Shown here piece after piece: positions 46,474-59,180 of a DNA stretch of 64,000 bases; position 1 is the stretch's first letter; each line of letters opens with the position of its first letter. The notes under the pieces were generated by a model, which was not told the origin of the DNA, made no database searches, and worked only from the letters and a program-made list of their open reading frames with translations. Source of the DNA: Ifrita kowaldi. Lineage: Eukaryota > Chordata > Aves > Passeriformes > Cinclosomatidae. A program made the position numbers and the translations under genes. The stretch lies in the NCBI GenBank assembly GCA_013398055.1, contig VZRS01014569.1, positions 40,858 through 104,857 on the forward strand, read 5' to 3'.

Positions 46474-49400
46474 GTTATCCTTTGTATTAGTCCTTTATCT
46501 GAGCTCACTGGGGACTGTTCTACAACAGAGTCCAGACTAAAGTGTCTCTTCTGATCACAGTGCTTGTCACCCTCACTCCCACCTCTCACAGAATGGGGAA
46601 GACCATGGCATGTTCCTTAATCACAACAGTTGAAGGTTGATATCTTAACTGGGTGAAAAGTGTGGGAAGTCTGCCTCATAAACTGTCTCCAAGTACTGTC
46701 TACCTTCATAAGGATGAGATAGCACTAATTTTCCCTCATTTTAGTCTTCATGCACAAGAAATGGATGTTACCCTCCTATCTTATTCTTTACTATGACTCA
46801 CACCTTTTTATGCTTCATTGTCCAAATTAGTAAAACAACGATGAATTAGAACTAATTGAAGTCTCAACTTCTGCAGCTGTAGCCTAGTGCTATAGGTTAA
46901 TAATATCTGATCTCTCAGAAAAGCCCTTAAAGCTTCTAAAATACCCCCACCCTTACACATTAACCAGACAAAAGTGGAATGACAAGGCAAGACAAATTTC
47001 CAAGCCTCCTCATATCTCCATGAATAATGTTGCTGCTGTTGTGGAAAGATCAGGGGGAAAATGAATAAAAAATATAAATTATATTTATGCCTTTCATCCA
47101 TGTCTTGTTTGTTTTCTCTTTATCGTGCATTGTATTAATGAGGAGGATAATCGTTATTTAATATGCTCTTCCAAAAAAGCCACTCAACCAAGGCATATGA
47201 GGGCTTGAAATAATTAGGACGATATAATTGGGTACATTATAGAGGGCATGAAATTAACTGTAGTTAAATTAACTCTTCTTTCTCACATGAGCATAAAGGA
47301 GAAATTGCCGAGAACACATCTTTTTCATACTAATTGGAAGCAGAGTCATGTAGTATTTTATCTGCCCGAGTTTTAACTCTGAACCACAGTTGTGCTTGTA
47401 CATTCTTCTGTTGAACACTACCCCTAATTGTGGTCAGCCTTTGTTTAAATCTCCTGGACTCTCTTCTGCCTATAGGCAATACTGAAATTAAATCTTGCTG
47501 CATAGTGCTATCCATTTAGGTCAACAACTGGATCGGAGTCTTCCAAGAACATTTAAATATGTCAATGATTCATTAGACCAGAACTAGAGCAACGTTCCTG
47601 TTTCATGAGAGGGAGTATTAGTGACCTTTTTCCACAGTAGGAACACTGGTGTTCGATCTGTTAATTCACTCCCCATGGACCTGCCCAGCCATCCTGGGGT
47701 GTGCCTGGGCCTGACTCTGACCCCCAGCATCAGGTTGATGCTCAGATGTGAGCTGAGCCTGTCTCCAATCCCTTGAAAATGCCCGATGCCTGGGGCTGCC
47801 CCTTGCCTGCCCTGCTCCCTGGGCAGGGATGTTGGGATGGGCTGTGACTGAGACCCCTGTGCTGCCAGTCCCCAGCTGGTACCACAGCCCCCAAGGAGGA
47901 CTCAGCCCCTACTGCACCTTGACAACTTCCATCTGCCAAAGCAGAAGTCTTCTTTGAAGGGCAAATACAAACATGCTTACAACAGTTCTGTTGCTTCCAG
48001 AAGCCACATTTTACTATCTCATTGTCAAGAGCCTCATTCCATCCAAAAAGTAGAGATGCAGCTGATGCAAAAAAATTACAAATTTAGGTTGAATTTTTTT
48101 CAGACAAAAAAGAAAATGGAAAAATAGTGAAAATAGTTGAAGATTTCTGTCAAATTTTCAGAATGAAATGTTTTAATTTTTTAATTCAAAGAGACATTTC
48201 TTACTTAAAAAAAAAATCTTATTTTATCATCACTTTTTAGTTTTAAAACTTTTCCTTTCAAAACTTGACTAATTGATGTCTCTTTTCCCTAAAAGTAACA
48301 GGGATGTTTCTGAGAGATGCCTGTGCCTAGATGTATGTGGAGGTGTGGCTCTACAACTTCTTTTTTGGACAGGAAAGCAGAGCACACTGAGCTCATAACA
48401 GTCCCACAGAGGCCTGAAAGACCTCTAGGAGTTTGGGAAAGCCCTGCTTGCGGAACTAATGCTCACAAAATGACAGCTTCAGCTGCTCTTTTGTACTCTT
48501 TTACACTGTGAAATTTCAAACCATTGAAACATTATTTTTATTAATGTAAAGGGATACAGCTGGTCTAAACATAGGTTAACATCAGAAGTGACAACTTAAA
48601 ATTTAAAAGTGAAGGCTTATTTGCTGTTCAGATAGGAAGCTGGAAGCAGCTGCTTTGTATGAAAGCACTTATTACCTCATTTGTAATTAGTATCATTGAG
48701 AACAACATGTTGTGGTTGGCCAGGAAGGCTCAAAACATAAACCAGAGCAAGTACTTGAAATCCAGCCACCCTGGACCCATCCCTATCCCAAGAGGAATTT
48801 AACAATAAGAGATAGAGTGGTGATTTGTAAACAGGCAGAAATACCTTCAGTGAGGAAACAGTCAACATGGGGGAAGCCCAGAGTGTTCCACCCTGATATG
48901 ATGACAACTTTTAGCTTCTTAAGTGAAACAGTGTTATTGTTGGATATGAGGATGAGAACCAGGGAAGCTAGTCTCGTACTCTTTACATGTTTTATTCAAC
49001 CACATAGTTCAGAAAAGAAGGGTAAAGGTGCCATTGACTCTTTCCACCCTCCTTCCTCCCGGTAGGACCAGCATCCTACAAGATATGGTAATGTGCAGGC
49101 TTTCTCCCTTTCATTTAACGTCAAATTGTTTTCTCATTCTCTGAAATTTTGTTCCTCCTATTTCTTCTTACTGAAGGTGTATGTTCCTGGAGATCTTAGT
49201 CATGGTACTGCAGAGATGTCTGAAAACTATATTCAAGGTCCTTCCTCCTCAGTGTCACTACTGAGTGTGGTCTAAAGTCAACCAACAGCAATAGTAGCCA
49301 AAATAACTCAGATGAGAAGATAAAATTAAATAAATCTGGACCAGATGTTCAAATAACATAAAATCTAGATTACAAGAGAAGGACCCACACAGAAAGTAAA

Positions 49401-49523
49401 AGACAGTAAAACACATGCATTTCCAAAGGTGACACTTCAGTGAGTCAGTCTGTATTCTAAATCATTCAAATGTTGAGTGTTTCACTGTGATTTGTTTCCA
49501 GTGAATAATGCAGGATGTAACAA

Positions 49524-49573
49524 CAGATCTTCAGCTGGTGTAAATTGGTGTCAGTCTCCCCAAGACAACGGAG
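49524..49573 (+). repeat. Ancient amniote palindromic repeat fragment
   Basis: AGATCTTCAGCTGGTGTAAA followed by TTGGTGTCAGTCTCCCCAAG follows the remembered amniote repeat arm 'GATCCTCAGCTGGTGTAAATCGGCATAGCTCC'. Only one arm is recognisable. Confidence 0.5.
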
Positions 49574-51348
49574 AATCAATGACTGTCATCAACTCAAAAC
49601 TTGCTGCTCATTTTGAAAGGGGCTGCAGCTGTTCGTGCCTAGAGGTCGCTGAGGTTTTCGGTCAGGCTGGCTGAAGTGTCTCCAATGCTCAGGCTTTGGG
49701 ATGTGGAAAAAGGGGGCTGACTTTTAAAAGTGCTTGGCCAAGTCAGAAAAGAGGCAAATGAGAAGTAGAATCAACGGGAAGCATTAGGAAAAGAGATCAG
49801 GAGCAGGAGTTAAAGGTGGAGCATGGCAATGGTTGGAGTTAACACAACAACGTAAAGAAACACAGAGGAAGTCCTGTAAGGGGAAGAAATGAAGGGACAG
49901 AATTAGAAACTTGGGCATCCATCAAAAGTAGCTGTACTCTGTGCAGGAGGAGGGGAGAAAGGAGGGAGGGAAACATGAGCAATTTGTCAGCTTCAGTTTG
50001 CTTTTCAAAATTGTAATTGTGCAAAGGTGTCTTAATTGTGCAAAAGTATCCCGTACTGCAAAGGGATGACAACCAGTTAACCTGCTACTTTCCTTCCCTG
50101 GCTTTTAAGAAGATACACTGTACCTTACCTCACACAAATGACATGAAAAGTGTTTCCTTTATATATTGGGGGTTTTTGTGTTTTTGTTTTTTTTTTTTAA
50201 GGGTAAGTTGAGAGGAAAAGGGGGTATATTATTATAACTCAGCCTCAGATGCTAATGAAGACAGTATCAAGCATCTCCCCCCAGCCCTTGTTAACTAGCT
50301 GCAGTATGAATGCCGTAAATATTTCAGGTCTCCTCCCTTCTGGAATGAAGCTCTGATTCCTTCACATCTTGAAGGTGCTCCCCATTTCCTGTTTCTAAGC
50401 CAAAAACATCAACATGCATGGGAAGTGTCTGGCAGTGGTTGATCTGAGATGTACATGGCAGCATTACATTTTGCAGTCAACTGGGGACACAGAAATCAAA
50501 ATAAAATTTCAGTCCCTCCCAAGACATAAGACTGGGGATCTGTTAGGCAGCTGAAAAAAACCTACATCATTACAAATACACATGCACAAATCTATTTTAC
50601 AATGTCTGAGCACAAAATCGCTTGAAAGCTTTTAACCTCTCCCCCAAGACTACATAATGTTTGATTTGATGATCCATAGGTTATCTAAATACAATCATCT
50701 CTTCTAAAAGTCAGAGATCTACAATATGCAAACAGAAAGCTGCAGAGTGTCTCCAACAATAAGATTGATGCCATGCTGACTTTTGTTTTTGCAGAACCCT
50801 GGCCTGGCTGTGAAGATCATCACCTCTTGTGATTCCCTTTGCATTCACTTGATTTAGGCAAGAGCCCCTGAAAATCAAAAGGTATTTGAGTCTGGAGATC
50901 AAAATGTTTTTCTCTTTAACGTACTTGAACTTTTTCTTAGAATAATTTTTATCATGCTCAGAGAGGGCAGAAAAGCTTTTTCTTTATCCTGCACTGTGAC
51001 CATTTATAGTGAATCTAAATGGAAGGTAAAATGACGAATTGTGATGTGAAGAGGTAAGTAATCCCAGTATATGCTCCCTGCTTTAACACATTTCATTTGC
51101 CTGTAAGAAAACTACCCATCACTCCTAGTAGATCTAAATTCTTCAGCAGAAGTCACTGCTAAACTGTCCCCCGTCTCCTTCTTTTCATATTTAAATCTCA
51201 GAATGTGTTACAGCCTTATTATCAGCATTTTCCAGGAAGAGAACATCAAGCACCTGGCTATGAAAGGAGGAAGGCAAAGTTATCTGGAGAAAACAGAACC
51301 ACTGAAAAAGAGGTATTTGAATCTTGGTTCAGCATCTGTACAGTAATA

Positions 51349-51388
51349 TTATATGTGTGTATATATATATTATAATAATTAATATTAG
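51349..51388 (+). repeat. GT/AT-rich low-complexity tract
   Basis: ATATGTGTGTATATATATAT followed by TATAATAATTAATATT. A simple dinucleotide tract. Confidence 0.85.
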
Positions 51389-51864
51389 CCTTGTGGAAAA
51401 AGGCTACCTCCAGACAACATGATACATTATGTTGATTATAATCACTCATATTCCAACACCAAACCTGAGAATGAAATTATGCTTTGCTGGAAAACTATCA
51501 CAGTTGACAAACAAAACTATTACATGTCACAAATAATTTGATTGCTAGAAGATGAATGGACACAAACTGTTCATGGGCTAGAGAAGCTCCATGGCTTTGC
51601 AGTGAAGTAGGGGAAAAAGCACTGGCAGATTGGAGTCCTCACCTCACCCATACTGAGCAGGCACATTGATGTCTGATTGAAAGGCCAAACCCTTCTCTTT
51701 TCTCCCAAGGGTGATTGTTAAAATAGTCAGTTACAAGTTTTAGTAACTTTTTGCAATTGAAATGACAACATCAATTTTCTGGTCTTGAAAGTTTATAGAA
51801 CTGACGTAGAGGCAGCAGTTACATCTCCACAGGCAGTTCCTTGCCCTTCCAAACATCCTTATCC

Positions 51865-52325
51865 TGTTCCAGCCAGGACAGTGTTAATTTTTGCAGCAGG
51901 CAGGAGGAGCATGGCCAGGACCTGGAGGTTATTCTACACCACCTCACCTCATTTTCCAGGAACAGGGGAAAAGGTCCCTTCCAGGTCAGGTCAGAGTAGC
52001 ATGGCGGCAGACAGGTATTGTTGGGATTGTTTTGGTAGAGTAGTGAGCATACAAATCCCTTACCTCTCCTGCACAGTTTTGTTATTAATATTGTTGCTGT
52101 CAGATTAATATTGTTGCTAACAGAAAACTGTTTGTTTTCTTATCTCATTGCTGTTTCCAGTAAATTGTTCTTATCACAACCCATGATCTTTACCTTTTGT
52201 GCTTCCAATTCTCTTCTCCATCCCACCACGGGAGAGGGGGAGAAGGGAGTGAGCGAGCAGGGCATGGTTTGGAGTGGTTTCAGTGGGAATACTGAATTGG
52301 AGAACACCATTCCTAAACCACGGCA
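51865..52325 (+). mobile_element. Solo LTR, avian ERV family (LTR-C)
   Basis: A 461-bp LTR starts TGTTCCAGCCAGGACAGTG and ends CATTCCTAAACCACGGCA. Recognisable blocks in order are GTTAATTTTTGCAGCAGGCA, GACCTGGAGGTTATTCTAC, TTGTTGGGATTGTTTTGG, CTCCTGCACAGTTTTGTTA, AAATTGTTCTTATCACAACC, TCCATCCCACCACGGGAG and GTGAGCGAGCAGG. The last blocks are typical of avian ERV LTR 3' ends. A 20-bp internal tandem duplication lies at 52084-52123. No exact target-site duplication was found and no viral genes adjoin it. It is distinct from LTR-A and LTR-B. Confidence 0.75.
52084..52123 (+). repeat. 20-bp tandem duplication inside LTR-C
   Basis: ATTAATATTGTTGCTGTCAG is followed by ATTAATATTGTTGCTAACAG, with two mismatches. 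Confidence 0.9.
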
Positions 52326-55300
52326 CCTATAAAGGTATCTGAGTTTTTTGCTGAGCCCATGGGCTGAACTCGTCCACTCTGGAAAAACAAGGCCAGTTTT
52401 CAAGATTAAAAGCCACACAATGCACATGATCCAGTAGATAGGCACTAAGTAACCAAGAACTACCAAAACACATATCAACTCAATTATAATATAATTCAGG
52501 GGAAAAGCTCTGTTAATTTATACTAATCCTATTAAATTCACTATTAACTAACTGTATAAGACTTTATGGGACATACATATCTTAAGCACCTTTCATGACA
52601 CTGAAATGGGTCAATTATTTTCAGAGCCCGACCACATCCCAAAGACATCCCAAACTCAAAGTCCAAATAAAGGATCGAAGAGAGAGAGAGAAAGAAACTC
52701 AAATATTTTGATTTATATTTTGATTATTGCTTGAGGTTCCCAGGCTTCATGACATTGCAAGAGGAAATCATGTTTCCATAGAACTAAAAGCATCCATGGA
52801 CAGCTCTCCATAGATGGTGGAGTGATGTGTTACATACACATTTTTTTCATGGAAGTTGAAAGCACATTCATCTAAGTCATTTCTGTTACATTCTCTGACA
52901 GCTTTTGAAAATTGCCAGGCTAGTTTTTTGCGTTTGATCTTCCAACATTATTCGAGGTTGTATAAACAGGAAGCAATGTATAGCTTCAGCATCAATGAAG
53001 ACAATTCTAAACAAACACACTGTCAGAGTGCTGTCAGTTCCCTGTGGCGGGCATGTCCATGGACTAAGATCACATTGCAAATCCACTTCTAGTGGAAATG
53101 GCAGTCGTGGTGTTCCTCCACTCATCTGCAGCTCTGGCTGTGTTAGTAAGCCAAGCACATCCATACCATGGACTTGAACACTGCACAGTGTGGTTCATAC
53201 AGATTAATAGTTGTTACATTATCTGGGGATAGTGGGAAGAGGGGTTTAGCCATGTGGGTGCTGTTCTGCTTGCCCTTAGGGCCAGAGAAAGCAACTTGAC
53301 CTGCTTTATTTAACAGTAGCCTGCAGCTCTTATTGTGCTACCAATCACCACAGGATGGACCACATAAAGGAGGTGGGCAGAGGCCAAACCATGCCGAGCT
53401 TCAGGAGTTCTCTGGACCTTCCTGGGTTTATAAGCATGTATTAAATAATGAACAGGAAAGGGAAATCAGGTTGGGATGGAAGTTGGTGGTCATTAGTCCA
53501 ACATCATAAAGTGGCAGATTTATTAAAAAATGCATTTTTTTAATTCCCTTAAAGAAGTAAGTTGCATAGACACTCTGATGATTGCTCTCCCAAATAAAAA
53601 TGTATAAATTGAGTGTCAAAAGAGATGGGGAAGCAGACTCTATTACATTTCTGTGCAGAGGCTACAAACTCTTCTCTAGTCATTAATTCCTTCCATTGTT
53701 TTAGATGAGAACTACATTCAATATTTCAACTCTGAAGCTGGTAGGAAGTTTCCCACAGCATTCAACGAGCTTTTGATTAGACTATTTTTTAGCTGTTCAG
53801 GTCCTGTACATTTACTATGACTGCAAGTGCGTAACATTGGCTTCTCACATATCTCTGGAGGAGAGATGTCTTTCCCAGCATAAGTTCTAAATGTCAGACT
53901 AAGGTTCTTTATGCCCTCCCCCACTAGGCCTTTACAAATAAGTAGAATATGATTATATCAATAATTTCCACAGCATAGGTCTCAACAACATTCTGCAGGG
54001 GGACTTCAAAAGAGATTGCTTTCCCAGAAAACCCTGAGGCCTTCCAATCTAAATAGATGACTGGAAAAGAGCTCCACTTACTCTATGTAGGTGCTTCCCG
54101 AAAGACAGGAAGAGACAGAGTATGATTTCTCCCAGCCATAAATCTTGTGCAGATAGGATTCTTCTTTCATACCTCTTGCAATGAGCAGTCTGGAAAGGCA
54201 CAAAGGACTGTACTTTAAGCAAGAGACTGCAGAGATGCTCAGACTGCCCAGATTTGCACTCACGTGTCTTCTGCAATCAGGGGCCATTCACTAAGGGTAT
54301 ATATGTGTCATAAATGTGCATTGTACGCAGCACTGTACACAGGCACAGATGAGTAAAGACATTCCCTGCAATGCTTTTATCCAGTGAGGCAAAGGTGATA
54401 CTTCAGCCTACCTTAGAATAGAAACTTGAAAGCAGAAAGCTTTTTCTAAGCAGTTTCTATTGTCTGTTTTCCCTTCTTCTCAACCTACTAAGTCAATCTC
54501 CAACAACAAGAAAGAAACATAGTGTGAAACCAGGTCATAGTGAAAGAGACCCTGAAATTATTGTCCAGAAGGAAATATTTGACTTTCATTTCTTCCCTAG
54601 AAGTACCTTTATAGCTATAGATTCATGGTACTTGATGATTTAAAATGATGCAACATATCATGTGTGGATATGTCTGCATAGTGTGTTACCCAAGAGATAC
54701 ACAAAAGGTATGCCCACACTCTGAGCCAACCAGAAGCCATACAAACCTGGTTATCCCAGCTCTGGGCCTTACTTAATGCACTCAGCTTTTCAGAGGAGCA
54801 AATTATCTCAGGTCCAGCACTGAGATAATCGTGTGTATCCAGCTTTTGGTTGCTCTACTTAGAGCACAGGCAAAACTAGCTTACCTCTGCCCACTGTCTA
54901 CCATGTATACCTGCCCACAACAGGGCCATTTGCTGAACACAGAAAATGTTTGGACCAGGGTAAGGGATGTTTTTACTTATAGGGGATATGAAAAAGACTG
55001 TTTCATAGTCTAGTTGAATTTTTTTCTAGTAGTGACACATTCTTCAGGAAAAACAATATGGTGACAAAACCCTCCTTCTTTTTTCTGTTCTGTGTTTCTT
55101 ACACTATAAAGCATGTCACTAACTGAAAATGGAAATTTAAAAAGGTGATTAAATTTCTAATGTCTTTAACCTAGTTCTGGGAAGAGTCAGGATTTCAAGA
55201 GCAATTGCTTTGAAGGTTGCCCTTAGATTGTGGTTTAAGACTTTTCAAACAAGTGTGTGTGGGCATGCATGAGCAGCTTTCTAAGTAACTGTTTAGCAGG

Positions 55301-57467
55301 ATGTAGAATACAGATACGTCGGGAGTTAATTTGGCAAGTAGAAACTGTGCACTAAGTGTCCCAATGGGTAAAGGGTGGAACAGAAAGTTAACACTCCATT
55401 GTAGCCTCGTATATTCCTTCCAAAAGCCACGTACATCATCTGGAAAAGAGTCTGTATACACCTGTGGTCAAATATGAACTTGTTGCAGCTTGAAACTTAT
55501 GGGGACTTCAGAGCTCATCTGCTCAGTCTAATTTCTCATCACTGGTTCTTTCTTAAGAGTTTCATGATGATATCATAGTAACAGTATATATTACTGGACT
55601 TGAAGAGTGCTTCAGTACAAATATACTTTTCATTTAAATTTGATGTTTCTGTTTAATTTTTAGCTGCTGGAAAACAGCATCAAAACGTAGAACTGTTAGA
55701 AATTGAAGGAAAAAGGCTCTAGTATGAATGACCTAGATATAAAATGATAAACTGACAAGTCCAGCCTGGGATGAGAGAGTTCACTTCTGTTTGAAGCACT
55801 GGACTAAGTACCAGGCAATCTGTGTTTGTTTTTCCTGGCTCCCAGTGAAAACTTAAGCAGCAGTCACTTGAATCAAGAACTTACCAACACAAACGTGTTT
55901 GCATGCATACTTACATGATTACTATCTTTGAATTCAATAGACAGCCATGGGAATTAACTGTTTGCTGGATCAGCACCTTCACTACTATGGTTTACACCTT
56001 ACCCATGTTTCACTAATACTGTAGAAACAAAGGCAGCAGCTATCTGAGGTGTCATGTTGCCCTACAGACACAAAACAAAAATATGTCATCTGTGACAAAG
56101 CCATTAAGCACAGACTGTAGTTAAATTGCTGATTTGCTAGTTTCTGCCATTTAAATTGACATGCAAAATTTTCCCAACTTTTCTCACTGATTATATGCTA
56201 TCTGTTTTGCTCTGTGTGAAGAACAGAAACCCACACTGTTTACCTTGTGCAGCTTCTTCATGAATACATGATCTTGGTTTTGTAGGCAGGATCACAGCAG
56301 TTCCCAAGGGAATGTTTGTATGCATAATAATATTTATCTATAATCCCCACAGCATTGTTTTATCAGATCAGTGCTGAGCATTTCCATGAGATCTCTAGTA
56401 TAACACGATATATATCATTACATAGCTCTATGTAAGGAAGACTTTTTCTTCTTTAGATTAAATGAAAAAGCATTTTTGCATTCTGAACCATGTAAACTTG
56501 TTACAATGAGAAGAAAATTATGCATCAAAATCCCATTAATGTGACTGAGAGGAACACAAATAAATGCTCATGTATCAATCATTACTATAATTGTTATTAT
56601 TATTCAGGCTGATTTATAGAGGACTATTGCTTTTGTGTAGGAACTTAATAATCAATCAGATTTGCCAGCTAAATAAAAGGACTCCAGCCTTGGAGAGTAT
56701 AGAGATTAGTGGACTAATTCTCCTACCATGGACATGAAAAGATGTGGCACAGGAATGTATTTGCACAAGTGGTTGATATGGTGTTTTAACCATGGACCAA
56801 ATCCTATGGTGTCTGTTTATTATTTATAAATACCTTAAAGCTGCCAGTTCCACACAAATTTGGGCTGCCAGAGACAAAACAGTGTTAAGAATGCTTAGCA
56901 GCTGAGACCTGAAAAGCTTCAACAAATATACAGATCACAACAAAAACCATTATTTATCACTTTTACAAATGGTAAAAAACTCAAGGTTTCTGAGGTAAGA
57001 CAAGAAATTCAGCCCACTTCAGTCATTACCTTCACTTAATTAATTCCCAATTCCGATTTCTGTAAAAAGGAGATTAGCAGAATTTGGTCAGGTACATTAA
57101 AATGTGCTGAAGATGAACAGAATTGTCAGAGATGAGGATATATGCCTATGAAGAATAGAAATGAATTCATGATGCTGTTTGTAGTCACCAGCATCTTTGT
57201 AATTATTGCAATGAACTTGACACAAAATGGACATGTGTGAGTATGAAGGATAAAAAAAATGTACTATGATGTATAACCAGAAAAAAAAAAAAAATTAAAT
57301 AGCATCCGCTCCAAATGCTGGTATTGATTTTCTAGTAGTTCCATTAACATGATATTTCACATAAACACTCTACGACTCTGAACATTTTGGGAGTGTAAAT
57401 AATTCTACCGCTGTAATCCTGGTTGACAAATCTCACATGTTTCCTGTATGGCCATGAGTCAGTACAT
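52326..57467. other. AT-rich non-coding DNA, one doubtful exon
   Basis: Mostly nothing recognisable, with an AG-rich tract at 52678-52694. On the minus strand, 55461 down to about 55270 is an open segment (MYTDSFPDDVRGFWKEY...) preceded by an AG acceptor-like site. It is rich in CpG for this region, but no convincing donor was found. It is treated in the findings. Confidence 0.6.
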
Positions 57468-57468
57468 A

Positions 57469-57791
57469 TCAATCAAAGTTGTTGTGTATTTTGACATGGG
57501 AGGCTCTTAGACACAGCACATTTTCCTTGTGTTTACTGCCACCACATTCTGAAACATGATAATGGCCATTTGAATCAATCCTGGGTGCAGGCGTGGGGCA
57601 TGAACCACAGCGTTCCTTCATGCTGCCACACGGTTCCTGATATACATCAGCAATCCATATCTGAACATGAGCAGAGTTGTTTTGAAGAACACGTAATTGA
57701 TTGCCTTCTTCTATCATGGTTGTAAAACCTTGTAAATTTTTTTTACACTCTAGATTTCTTTCACTTGGTGGCACAATAAAATTGATACAAT
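57469..57791 (-). other. Candidate terminal exon, unidentified Cys-rich protein
   Basis: A minus-strand open segment of about 107 codons can be entered from an AG acceptor at 57792-57793 (...AAATGCAG) and ends in TGA at 57469. It includes C-rich, extracellular-looking wording (QIWIADVYQEPCGSMKERCG, SCPTPAPRIDSNGHYHVSEC) with seven cysteines. Several CpGs survive in a CpG-poor region. I do not recognise the protein. The reading phase at this acceptor does not match the neighbouring candidate exon at 57968-58027, and no poly-A signal is obvious downstream. A chance frame is quite possible. Confidence 0.2.
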
Positions 57792-57967
57792 CTGCATTTG
57801 AGAGTTATAAAGGCCTGGAGAATATGAATATGAAGAGGAAAAGGAAAGGCAAAGCTCAGGACCAGGAATCAGGTAAGACATGTTCTCTTAACACTACCAG
57901 TGACTTCACGCCTGACTGCAAAGGAAGCTTGGGCTGGTGAAATCAGAACAGAAACTGACTGCTTCAC

Positions 57968-58027
57968 CTGTATATCAGAGGATTTCAGGTGAGGATGATC
58001 TCGGCACCACCGAACACAGTTGGTAAT
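57968..58027 (-). other. Candidate 60-bp exon, unidentified
   Basis: The minus strand has a pyrimidine-rich acceptor (TTCCTTTATACTTTTCAG) and a donor (ATACAG then GTGAAG) enclosing 20 codons, ITNCVRWCRDHPHLKSSDIQ. Only one of the three frames is open. Two CpGs occur in 60 bp. No homologue is recognised. Confidence 0.2.
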
Positions 58028-58325
58028 CTGAAAAGTATAAAGGAAGGTCTTTTTGTCTACTAAATAGGTCTCAAGAAGTATCTGAACAGAAACTTTCTTC
58101 CAAAGCAGTAAAATTCTTTGCTTTAAACCAATTGAACTCCATGGGATCATTCCAAGTGAAATAGCTTCTGCCTCTATCTTCCAGATAGGCAGTTGTAAAT
58201 AAATGGTAGGTAATTTCAGAATGAACAGGCACCAAAAAAACTTGGAGAGTAAGGCCTGGATTTATAGACAAACTCATGCCCTGCCAAGAGCTCAGGCATC
58301 ACTCCCAGTAGCTGGTGTTATCCCA

Positions 58326-58497
58326 TAACAGGTTGCCCACAGAAGTTGTGGCTGCCCCATTCCTGCAAGTGTTCAGGGCCAGGTTGGATGGGGCCCTACG
58401 CAACCTGGTCTAGGTGTCCCTGCCCATGGCAGGGGGGTTGGAACTGGGTGATCTTTAAGATCTCTCCCAACCCACCCCTTCTGGGGTTCCGTGATAA
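58326..58497 (+). mobile_element. CR1 LINE 3'-end fragment
   Basis: AACAGGTTGCCCACAGAAG, TTGTGGCTGCCCCATTCCTG, AAGTGTTCAGGGCCAGG, TTGGATGGGGCC, CAACCTGGTCTAG, CCCATGGCAGGGGGGTTGG, GATCTTTAAGATC and GGGGTTCCGTGAT appear in consensus order. About 170 bp of CR1 tail survive, non-coding and 5'-truncated. It looks younger than the copy at 17.5 kb, because its motifs are closer to consensus. Confidence 0.93.
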
Positions 58498-58794
58498 CAT
58501 CACAAGGTATGGCTTTAACGATTCCTAGGCATCGGTCCTTTTGGGTCAAGTGATACAAACTTGAAGCTGCCTTTCATGTTTACACATTTACTGAGATTAT
58601 TTTCTCGCTACCAAAGTCCTTGAATCTGCTCCGTTCTACGTAAAATGGATGAACCTTTCTCTTCCAAAGCTGAATGAGAAGTGTCCATTTATCCTGGTGA
58701 TTAGGACAGGTGCAGGAAACTTCAGATAGGTCAAACTGAGCAGAGGAAGGATTTAAAAATTGAGCCTATATCTCAGACAGGCAGTCATACAGCT

Positions 58795-58866
58795 AGGCAC
58801 TGGAATATGACCTGGGCTACAATTGCAATGCCACTTATAAAATTAATGAGCTTGGGAAAATGAGGG
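58795..58866 (+). repeat. MIR-like ancient SINE fragment
   Basis: AGGCACTGGAATATGACCTG, then GGCTACAATTGC, TGCCACTTATAAAATTAATG and AGCTTGGGAAAATGA match the MIR core order (GGCTCTGGAGTCAGACCTGG, GTTCAAATCC, TGCCACTTACTAGCTGTG, ACCTTGGGCAAGT). The alignment runs for about 70 bp with few gaps. Confidence 0.5.
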
Positions 58867-59180
58867 ATCAGGACTCCTTTACCAATAGGTTCCCCTTCTG
58901 TAGCCTTGTCCTTTTTTGTAGAGCTCTAAAAGGAGGGATACAAAATGGCCCTACTCCAGTACTCACCAGCAAGTGAATACAACCAATTTGAGCCCTGGCA
59001 AGGTGATCATGCCCACACCATCTGCCACAACCTGGATGGATTTCCCACGAGGAAAATAGGCAAAGGGTAGAGGACAACAGCATCCCTGTTCTTCTCAAAG
59101 GGGCACAACAGCTGCTGAGCTTCACACTGCGGCTGCAGGTGGGTGATGGCTGTCAGGAGAGCCCCTGATGCGTTCCTCAC

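Larger units (their letters stand above)
46474..51864. other. Non-coding DNA, no gene recognised
   Basis: No gene can be supported. The stretch includes an AT-rich, homeodomain-site-rich part at about 47090-47340, a GC-rich patch at 47660-47940, an ancient repeat at 49524-49573 and an AT/GT tract at 51349-51388. The frame at 48712-49065 (117 codons) resembles nothing I know. Confidence 0.65.
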
